Positions 57,890 to 64,000 of a stretch of 64,000 nt of DNA are shown here, piece by piece (position 1 is the stretch's first letter; every line of letters begins with the position of its first letter). The notes under the pieces are model-generated. The model saw nothing but the letters and a program-made list of their open reading frames with translations, was not told the DNA's origin and did no database searches. Origin of the DNA: Austwickia sp. GTDB lineage: Bacteria > Actinomycetota > Actinomycetes > Actinomycetales > Dermatophilaceae. The position numbers and the translations under genes were made by a program. Location: positions 868,001-932,000 of the forward strand of contig JADJTI010000006.1 of assembly GCA_016711265.1 (NCBI GenBank), read 5' to 3'.

Positions 57890-60432
57890 GCGCCGCCGCC
57901 GCGCAGCCAGGACCCGGGCGCCGGAGACTGCCCCGGCTGGTCGTGGCCGCCCCGGCCTCCGGGCACGGCAAGACCACCGTGGCCGTCGGCCTGATGGCCG
58001 CCCTCCGCGCTCGCGGCCTCGCGGTCGCACCCGGCAAGGTCGGCCCGGACTACATCGACCCGGGCTACCACGCGCTGGCCACGGGCCGCCCAGGCCGCAA
58101 CCTCGACCCGTACCTGTGCTCACCTGCGCTGATCGTCCCCCTGCTGTGGCACGCGGCGGACCACCCCACGCCCGCCGACCTCACCGTCATCGAGGGGGTG
58201 ATGGGCCTGTACGACGGCCGGCTGGGCACCCAGGGATTCGCTTCGACCGCGCACGTGGCCCGGCTCACCGAGTCCCCGATCCTGCTGGTGGTCGACGCGC
58301 GGCACACCTCCCGCAGCGTCGGGGCGCTGGTGCACGGCATGGCCACCTACGAGCCGGGGATCACCATCGCCGGAGTCGTCCTCAACCAGGTCGCCTCGCC
58401 CCGACAGCGGAAGGAGGCGGTGGCCGCGATCGAACCGACCGGGGTGCCGGTGCTCGGCACCCTCCCGCGCAACGCCGGCATCGAAGCGCCCTCCCGGCAC
58501 CTCGGCCTCGTCCCAGCCGCCGAACGTCCGCAGGCGGTCGCGGCCCTGGAAACCCTGGCCGCAGCCATCGCCGAGCACCTCGACCTGGACGCGGTCCTGC
58601 GGCTCGCCGCCGACGCGCCGGACCTGGTGGGCGCGCCGTGGGACCCCCGCCATGCGCTGGGCGAGGCCGCGCGCGCGGAGGCGCCGACGGGCCCGATCGT
58701 CGCGGTGGCCGGCGGGCGGGCCTTCACCTTCGGGTATCCCGAGACCGAGGAACTGCTGCACGCGGCCGGCTGCCGCACCGTCGTCATCGACCCGTTGACC
58801 GACACGGCCCTGCCTGCGGGGACCGCCGGTCTCTACCTCGGCGGCGGGTTCCCGCAGGTGTACGCCGCGGAGCTGGCGGGCAACGCGTCCCTGCGCGAGG
58901 CCGTCCGCGCCGCGGCTGCCGACGGGATGCCGGTGGTCGCCGAGTGCGCCGGATTGCTGTACCTGGCCCGAAGTCTGGACGGGGCACCGATGAGCGGGGT
59001 GGTGCCGTCGGAGGCGGCCATGACCCCGCGACTGACCATGGGGTACCGCGAGTTCCTCGCCCCCGCCGACACGCTCCTGGCCGCCGCCGGTGAGCACGTC
59101 CGAGGACACGAGTTCCACCGCACCGACCTGGCCGCGAAGGCATCGACCCCGGCCTGGTGCGCGCCGGACGGGCCGGGTCACGGGTGGTCCCTGGACCCTG
59201 CGGGCACCGGCTCCCCGACGGTGCACGCGTCCTACCTGCACGTGCACTGGGCCGGGCATACGTCGATGGCGGCCCGGTTCGCCCGGGCGGTGCACCGGTA
59301 CGCCGGCCCGCCCGACAAGCCCGACAAGCCCGACGAGCACGTCGACCTGCACCACCACGGCGACGCAGACCTGGTGCCCGGAGCCGTCGACCTGGCGGTC
59401 AACGTTCGCGGCGCGGCGCCGCCGTGGCTGACCGCAGCGGTCATCGGCGACGGCGACTGGTCGGCGTACCCCGATCCGCGTGCCGCGGTGGCGGCGATCG
59501 CCGACCGGCACGCCGTCGCGCCCACCATGGTGCTGCCCACCGCCGGAGCGGCGGAGGCGTTCACCCTGCTGGCCCGGGCCTGGAACGGGACCCATCCGGT
59601 GGTCGTCCATCCCCAGTTCACCGAACCGGAGGCCGCACTGCGGCAGGCGGGGCACCGCCCGGGGCGGCATCTGCTCACCGACGAGGGCGGGTTCGTGCTG
59701 GAGCCCTCGGCCGTACCCGACCCCGCGGACCTGGTCATCATCGGCAACCCGACCAACCCCACCGGGGTGTTGCACCCCGCGGAGTCGCTGCACGCCCTGC
59801 GCAGACCCGGCCGCGTCGTGGTCGTCGACGAGGCGTTCCTGGACCTCGTGCCGGGTGAACCCGAGACCCTCATCGGCCCGCAGATGACCGGCGTACTGGT
59901 CATCCGCTCGCTGACCAAGACCTGGGGCGTCGCCGGGCTGCGGGCCGGGTACGTCGTCGGCGACCCGGAGCTGGTGGCGCGGCTCGCCGCCCAGCAGCCG
60001 CCGTGGTCGGTGTCCACCCCCGCGGCCCGGCTGATCGCGGCGGCCCTGCGCCCGCACGCTCAGCGCGAGGCGAGCGCCCTGGCGCGGCAGGTCGAGACCG
60101 ATCGGGACGACCTGACCGCTCGCCTGCACGCCCTGGGACTGCGCACGGTCGAACCCGCGCGGACGCCGTTCGTGCTGGTGGACACCAGCCCGTTCGGGCC
60201 GCACTCGATCTGGACACCGCTGGCCGCCCACGGATTCGCCGTACGACGGGGTGAGACCTTCCCTGGCTTGTCACCCACGTGGATCCGGGTGGCCGTCCGC
60301 GACCCCGAGACCCACCGGGGGTTCGCGCAGGCGCTGGAGCGCCTGGATCGTCCTGCCCACACCGCATCGGCGCCGCCGCCCCGAGCTGCCACCGTCCTGC
60401 CCGAAGGAGCCCCATGCCGACCCCCCTCGTGA
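57883..60432 (+). CDS. cobB-cobC: CobB-CobC fusion: cobyrinate a,c-diamide synthase and threonine-phosphate decarboxylase-like aminotransferase
   Basis: 849 residues. Residues 1-~470 are CobB/CbiA: P-loop ASGHGKTT (25-32), GKVGPDYIDPGYH, IEGVMGLYDG, and the glutaminase Cys in AECAGLLYLA (about 355). After a KPDKPDEHVDLHHHGDA linker, residues ~490-840 are a class I/II aminotransferase with NPTNPTGVLH, VVDEAFLDL, and PLP Lys in RSLTKTWGVAGLRAG (about 679). This type makes (R)-1-amino-2-propanol phosphate for the lower loop. ATG 57883 or GTG 57886. Overlaps cobA by 19 bp. Confidence 0.92.
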   Translation: MVSAAAAQPGPGRRRLPRLVVAAPASGHGKTTVAVGLMAALRARGLAVAPGKVGPDYIDPGYHALATGRPGRNLDPYLCSPALIVPLLWHAADHPTPADLTVIEGVMGLYDGRLGTQGFASTAHVARLTESPILLVVDARHTSRSVGALVHGMATYEPGITIAGVVLNQVASPRQRKEAVAAIEPTGVPVLGTLPRNAGIEAPSRHLGLVPAAERPQAVAALETLAAAIAEHLDLDAVLRLAADAPDLVGAPWDPRHALGEAARAEAPTGPIVAVAGGRAFTFGYPETEELLHAAGCRTVVIDPLTDTALPAGTAGLYLGGGFPQVYAAELAGNASLREAVRAAAADGMPVVAECAGLLYLARSLDGAPMSGVVPSEAAMTPRLTMGYREFLAPADTLLAAAGEHVRGHEFHRTDLAAKASTPAWCAPDGPGHGWSLDPAGTGSPTVHASYLHVHWAGHTSMAARFARAVHRYAGPPDKPDKPDEHVDLHHHGDADLVPGAVDLAVNVRGAAPPWLTAAVIGDGDWSAYPDPRAAVAAIADRHAVAPTMVLPTAGAAEAFTLLARAWNGTHPVVVHPQFTEPEAALRQAGHRPGRHLLTDEGGFVLEPSAVPDPADLVIIGNPTNPTGVLHPAESLHALRRPGRVVVVDEAFLDLVPGEPETLIGPQMTGVLVIRSLTKTWGVAGLRAGYVVGDPELVARLAAQQPPWSVSTPAARLIAAALRPHAQREASALARQVETDRDDLTARLHALGLRTVEPARTPFVLVDTSPFGPHSIWTPLAAHGFAVRRGETFPGLSPTWIRVAVRDPETHRGFAQALERLDRPAHTASAPPPRAATVLPEGAPCRPPS

Positions 60433-61205
60433 GCCTCGACGTCGCGCCCGGCACCGTGGTCCTGGTCGGCGGCGGTCCAGGCGACCCCGGCCTGATCACC
60501 GTCCGCGGGTTGGCGGCCATTCAGGCAGCCGACGTGATCGTGCACGACCGGTTGGCGCCGCTGGCCTGCCTGGAGCACGCCCGCCCGGAGGCCGAGATCG
60601 TGCCCGTCGGTAAGGTGCCCCGGGGCCACCAGACTCCCCAGGGGCAGATCAACGCCATCCTGGTGGACCGGGCACGACGTGGGCTGAGCGTGGTCCGGCT
60701 CAAAGGCGGTGACAACTTCGTCTTCGGCCGCGGATCCGAGGAGTGGCAGGCCTGCGCGGCCGCCGGGATCCCGGTCCGGGTGATCCCGGGGGTGACCTCC
60801 GCGGTCGCCGTACCCGCCCTCGCGGGCATCCCGGTCACGCACCGGTCGCTGACCCAGGGTTGCACCATCGTGTCGGGACATGTGCCGCCCGGCGATCCGC
60901 GCAGCACGCTCAACTGGGAGGCCCTGGCCTGCGCCAACACCACTCTGGTCATCCTGATGGGGGTCACCTACCTGACCGAGATCATGAGTGCCTTGACGGC
61001 GGCGGGCATGGCGGGCCAGACCCCGGCCGCCGTCATCGAGAACGGCGCCACCCCGCAGATGCGGGTCGTCCAGGCGACCGTGGACACCCTGCCCGGGGTC
61101 GCCCGCGAACGGCACATCCGGCCCCCCGCGATCATCATGATCGGCTCCGTGGTGGGCCTGGACCTGGACCGCGAGGACCTCAGCGATGCTGCGCACACCA
61201 GCTGA
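60414..61205 (+). CDS. cobA: Uroporphyrinogen-III C-methyltransferase
   Basis: 263 residues. VLVGGGPGDPGLITVRGLAA, YDRL-like VIVHDRLAPL, VPVGKVPRGHQTPQGQIN, VVRLKGGDNFVFGRGSEE and the VIPGVTSAVAVPALAGIPVTHR motif are the SUMT signature. Methylates uroporphyrinogen III at C2 and C7 to precorrin-2, the entry to cobalamin and siroheme. ATG at 60414 with AAGGAGC upstream. Its 3' end overlaps the convergent cobK by 26 bp. Confidence 0.95.
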   Translation: MPTPLVSLDVAPGTVVLVGGGPGDPGLITVRGLAAIQAADVIVHDRLAPLACLEHARPEAEIVPVGKVPRGHQTPQGQINAILVDRARRGLSVVRLKGGDNFVFGRGSEEWQACAAAGIPVRVIPGVTSAVAVPALAGIPVTHRSLTQGCTIVSGHVPPGDPRSTLNWEALACANTTLVILMGVTYLTEIMSALTAAGMAGQTPAAVIENGATPQMRVVQATVDTLPGVARERHIRPPAIIMIGSVVGLDLDREDLSDAAHTS

Positions 61206-61944
61206 GCGCGGCGGCGACGTCGGTCACCACGGGCACCCCCGGGACCGGCGGCGGTCGTCGTACCACCACCACCGGCACGCTGAGCAGGCGCGCCACCGTC
61301 AGCTTGGCGGCGGTGTCCTCGCCGCCCGAGTCCTTGGTCACCAGCACGTCGACGCCGTGCCCGGCAAACAGCTCCCGCTCCCCGTCCTGCTCGAACGGTC
61401 CGCGGGCCACCAGGAGCCGCCAGCGGGCAGACCACTGCGGGGCGTCGCCCGCGGCGCCCGGGGCCAGGTCGGCGATCCGGGCCAGCACCGCGTGGTCGGC
61501 GAGTGGGCCGGCGTACCGAGCCAATCGCTGACGGCCGACGGTCAGCAGCGGCCGTTCGCCCGCCGTGGCCGCGGCAGCAGCTGCCTCGTCGTGGTCGGCC
61601 ACCCACCGCCACTGGCTCGCGTCCGGGTGTCCGCCCCACCCCGGGCGATCCACCCGCAGCAGCGGCACCCCGGTTCGGGTGGCCGCAGCAGCGGCGTTCG
61701 CGGAGATGGCTGCGGCGTACGGGTGGCTGGCATCGACGATGGCGTCCACCGCGTCGCTCACGTATGCCGCCAACCCCTCGACGCCGCCGAATCCTCCGCT
61801 GCGGGTCGTCCCGCCCGCCGGGGTCCGCGGCCTGGACGTCCGCCCGGCCAGGGAGGTCACCGGGTCGAGACCCGCCCGCGCCAGGGCATCGGCCAGCTCG
61901 CGACCCTCCCGAGTCCCACCGAGCACCAGGATGCGTCCGCCCAC
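61180..61944 (-). CDS. cobK: Precorrin-6A/cobalt-precorrin-6A reductase
   Basis: 254 residues. GGRILVLGGTREGRELADAL with its nucleotide loop, VDASHPYAAAISANA, and LVTKDSGGEDTAAKL are typical CobK/CbiJ motifs. Reduces the macrocycle using NAD(P)H. The GTG at 61944 gives the family N-terminus; the long upstream frame is antisense to cbiM. Convergent with cobA and divergent from cbiM. Confidence 0.9.
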   Translation of the reverse strand: MGGRILVLGGTREGRELADALARAGLDPVTSLAGRTSRPRTPAGGTTRSGGFGGVEGLAAYVSDAVDAIVDASHPYAAAISANAAAAATRTGVPLLRVDRPGWGGHPDASQWRWVADHDEAAAAAATAGERPLLTVGRQRLARYAGPLADHAVLARIADLAPGAAGDAPQWSARWRLLVARGPFEQDGERELFAGHGVDVLVTKDSGGEDTAAKLTVARLLSVPVVVVRRPPPVPGVPVVTDVAAALSWCAQHR

Positions 61945-62052
61945 GCGCCCACCCAAGCCGACCTGCACAGCCGCGGCAAGCGCGAGACCAGCGCGCACCG
62001 ACTCCACCGGCACCCGCGCACGAACGTCTGCAGGACATCGAGAGGGGAAGAG

Positions 62053-62757
62053 ATGCACATCGCTGAAGGATTCTTGCCACCGGTGCACGCTGCCGGGTGG
62101 GCCCTGGCTGCGGCGCCCTTCGTGATCCACGGCGCCCGGAAGGTGGTGACCGAGGTGCGTGAGCACCCCGAGAATCGGCTGCTCCTGGGCGCCGCGGGGG
62201 CGTTCACTTTCGTGGTGTCGGCGCTCAAGCTGCCCTCGGTCACGGGTAGTTCGAGCCATCCGACCGGCGCCGGCCTGGGGGCGATCCTCTTCCGCCCGCC
62301 CGTGATGGCCTTCCTGTGCACCGTGGTGCTTGCCTTCCAGGCACTCCTGCTGGCGCATGGCGGGGTGACCACGCTGGGCGCCAACGTGTTCGCCATGGGC
62401 GTGGTCGGGCCCTGGGTGGGGTACGCCGTGTTTCGCGCGGTGGGCTGGGTGGCTCCGCGAGAGTCTGGTGTGGCCTGGGGGCCGGCGGTCTTCGCCGCCG
62501 TGGCGACGGCCAACCTGGCCACGTACGTGACGACGTCGATCCAACTGGCATGGGCGTTTCCCGACCCGGTGTCGGGATTCATCGGCGCCGCCGCCAAGTT
62601 CCTGGGGATCTTCGCCGTCACCCAGCTCCCGCTGGCCGTCGTGGAAGGCCTGTTGGGCGTGCTGCTGTTCCGAGTGCTCGGGGACGTCGCCGGGGCGCAG
62701 CTGCACAACCTGCGCCGGGACGCAGCGGACCCCGTGGCTGCGGAGGTGACCCGATGA
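62053..62757 (+). CDS. cbiM: Cobalt ECF transporter substrate-binding subunit CbiM
   Basis: 234 residues. Begins MHIAEGFLPPVHAAGWALAA, in which the first residues with His2 form the Co2+ site; LKLPSVTGSSSHPTGAGLGA and LLLAHGGVTTLGANVFAMGV contain the other conserved His/Asn. About seven helices. ATG at 62053 with AGGGGAAG upstream. Starts the operon cbiMNQO. Confidence 0.95.
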   Translation: MHIAEGFLPPVHAAGWALAAAPFVIHGARKVVTEVREHPENRLLLGAAGAFTFVVSALKLPSVTGSSSHPTGAGLGAILFRPPVMAFLCTVVLAFQALLLAHGGVTTLGANVFAMGVVGPWVGYAVFRAVGWVAPRESGVAWGPAVFAAVATANLATYVTTSIQLAWAFPDPVSGFIGAAAKFLGIFAVTQLPLAVVEGLLGVLLFRVLGDVAGAQLHNLRRDAADPVAAEVTR

Positions 62758-63080
62758 CCCGCCGCTGGATCGATGCCCTGTTGTTGGTTGCGGTGCTGGC
62801 GGTGCTCGCACTGGCGCTGGTCCTCGGATCCGGGCGCCCGACCTCCGACGGCGAGGCGTTCGGGGGTAGCGATGCGGCAGTCACGGCGCAGTTGGAGGCC
62901 GACGGTTACCGGCCGTGGTTCGCGCCTTTGTTCAGCCCCGGTTCGGCGGAGATCGAATCCGGACTGTTTGCTGTTCAGGCCGCGCTGGGCGGCGGGCTCC
63001 TCGGCTACTGCCTCGGGGCGCTGCGCCGCCGCACCCGAGCCCGCAGCTCCTCCCTGGAGACGGCGGCGGAGGTGTCGTGA
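62754..63080 (+). CDS. cbiN: Cobalt ECF transporter accessory subunit CbiN
   Basis: 108 residues with two membrane helices and a periplasm-facing loop that ends GYRPWFAPLFSPGSAEIES, a CbiN hallmark (P-W-x-x-P-L/I). Assists metal insertion into CbiM. ATG overlaps the cbiM stop. Confidence 0.92.
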   Translation: MTRRWIDALLLVAVLAVLALALVLGSGRPTSDGEAFGGSDAAVTAQLEADGYRPWFAPLFSPGSAEIESGLFAVQAALGGGLLGYCLGALRRRTRARSSSLETAAEVS

Positions 63081-63832
63081 CCGGGCGAGGGCCGGCGCTC
63101 GACGACGCCGCCTGGGACAGCCCGTGGCGACGCCGGTGCGTGCGCGACAAGGCTGTGCTGAGCGTGGGCCTGCTCGGGTGTGCCGTGCTGCTGCCGTGGT
63201 GGCCCGGGGGCGTCCTGACGGCACTGATCGCGACCGTCGTACTGGTCGGGCCCGCCGGACTGGCCCCCGCGGTCCTGGGCCGGTCGCTGCTGGCCCCCGG
63301 GGCGTTCATCGCGGTGGGGGCCGCGTCACTGCTGATCACGGTGTCCTGGCAGGGTGGTCCGGCGGTAGGGCTCGCGCCCTCCCCGGAGCCCGCGCTCACC
63401 GTGACCGTCCGAGGATGTGCCGCCACGCTGGCCGTGTTCGTCCTGGCCGCGACCACCCCCGCGGTGGACCTGATCAGCGCCGTGGGCCGGCTTCGGGTGC
63501 CGCAAGCATGCCTGGACGTGACCGCCGTGGCGTACCGGATGGTGTTCGTCCTGGCCCAGTCGGTCCGCGCGGTCCGGGCGGCGCAGGTGGCCCGCCTGGG
63601 GTACGACGACCGCCGGGCAGCCATGGGCAGCATCGCCGCCCTGGTCGGCGCGGTGTGGATCCGGGCGTGGGAGCACGCCGGACGGCTGGAGGCAGGATTG
63701 GCCGGCCGGGGCGGAACCGACTCGCTGCGCACCCTGGACCCGCCCGCCGTGGCCTCGGCACGGTTCCTGATCGCGTCGGTGATGACCCCGATCGCCGTCG
63801 CGGCGGCGGCGTACCTGGCAGCGCCACGGTGA
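63077..63832 (+). CDS. cbiQ: Cobalt ECF transporter transmembrane subunit CbiQ
   Basis: 251 residues. Several membrane helices and the coupling-helix motif ARLGYDD. The segments LRVPQACLDVTAVAYRMVFV and EHAGRLEAGLAGRG are typical of CbiQ/EcfT. GTG start overlaps the cbiN stop, and its stop overlaps the start of cbiO. Confidence 0.93.
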   Translation: MTGRGPALDDAAWDSPWRRRCVRDKAVLSVGLLGCAVLLPWWPGGVLTALIATVVLVGPAGLAPAVLGRSLLAPGAFIAVGAASLLITVSWQGGPAVGLAPSPEPALTVTVRGCAATLAVFVLAATTPAVDLISAVGRLRVPQACLDVTAVAYRMVFVLAQSVRAVRAAQVARLGYDDRRAAMGSIAALVGAVWIRAWEHAGRLEAGLAGRGGTDSLRTLDPPAVASARFLIASVMTPIAVAAAAYLAAPR

Positions 63833-64000
63833 ACGAGGTGACCGAGGGCGGGGTGTCGACCCCGCGTCCGGCGCCTGGCGGGCCGGGGCTGCGGGCTCGC
63901 GGCCTGTCCTTCCGGTACGGCGGGGTGTGGGTCCTGAGAGGCGCCGACCTCGACGTGCCCACCGGCTGCCGGACCGCGATCCTGGGTGCCAACGGCTCGG
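63829..64000 (+). CDS. cbiO: Cobalt ECF transporter ATPase CbiO (N-terminal part)
   Basis: The window ends inside this gene. 57 codons are visible: GLSFRYGGVWVLRGADLDVP, then TGCRTAILGANGS, the beginning of the Walker A motif (G-A-N-G-S-G-K). Energises cobalt uptake with CbiMNQ. Confidence 0.9.
   Translation, partial: MNEVTEGGVSTPRPAPGGPGLRARGLSFRYGGVWVLRGADLDVPTGCRTAILGANGS

Noticed and set aside
58120..60231. 703-codon minus-strand open frame
   Set aside because: Antisense of the cobB-cobC fusion, which has clear motifs on the plus strand; a product of high G/C at third positions.

Overview
The window is chromosomal DNA of a high-GC Gram-positive bacterium (Actinomycetota). This rests on the strong G/C bias at codon third positions, many GTG starts, pervasive 4-base ATGA/GTGA overlaps between genes, an actinobacterial-type crt cluster with split lycopene cyclase, a DtxR/IdeR-like iron box, a thioredoxin-fold-independent CX5R arsenate reductase with Acr3, and a DUF6318 lipoprotein/PKD pair. 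I cannot name the genus from the sequence alone.

Layout. 1-1401: end of a secreted hydrolase, tRNA-Thr(CGT), a ribbon-helix-helix/PIN toxin-antitoxin pair. 1687-6444: carotenoid operon crtI-crtB-crtYc-crtYd plus an SRPBCC gene, divergent from a MerR/B12-binding regulator of the LitR/CarH type. 6450-9724: two short-chain dehydrogenases, an enoyl-CoA hydratase and a TspO-like protein. 10219-17229: form II CO-dehydrogenase-like cluster (coxM-S-L-G on minus, coxD-coxE divergent on plus), with an extreme poly-G tract between coxL and coxG. 17171-24733: housekeeping and envelope genes (DUF808, PIG-L, aroQ, deoD, serine hydrolase, nagA, corA). 24949-27062: arsenic resistance (arsR, acr3, arsC) with a perfect palindrome as likely operator. 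27159-30568: secreted DUF6318/PKD/CAP proteins and a universal stress protein. 30975-36860: cobalamin riboswitch and cobI-cobM-cbiE-cbiG/cobJ-cbiX/cysG. 36861-51616: about 15 kb of nested and broken insertion sequences (IS1380, IS3, an rve transposase, IS630, IS256, ISL3, IS110, a decayed tyrosine-recombinase pair) with two odd, AT-richer orphan genes. 51621-54558: NifU-like, feoB, feoA under an iron box. 54572-64000: second cobalamin block: cbiT-cbiC-cbiD on minus, riboswitch then cobO, cobB-cobC fusion, cobA on plus, cobK on minus, and cobalt importer cbiMNQO.

Together the two cobalamin blocks encode an almost complete early-cobalt-insertion (anaerobic-type) corrin pathway, from uroporphyrinogen III methylation to adenosylation, plus cobalt uptake. 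Several steps are fused (CbiG-CobJ, CbiX-CysG, CobB-CobC), while the CbiE and CbiT activities are separate genes at opposite ends. Adenosylcobalamin is also the expected chromophore of the LitR-like regulator beside the carotenoid genes, so the window links B12 supply with light control of pigment.

The most notable non-coding structure is the non-coding end of the interrupted IS110 element. It carries a hairpin and a stem-loop whose loop repeats ten bases of the element's far end, as expected of a bridge RNA. Also worth a look are the poly-G tract, a possible small protein before the first riboswitch, and an rve transposase whose frame is intact but whose catalytic DNG segment is scrambled by two compensating indels.
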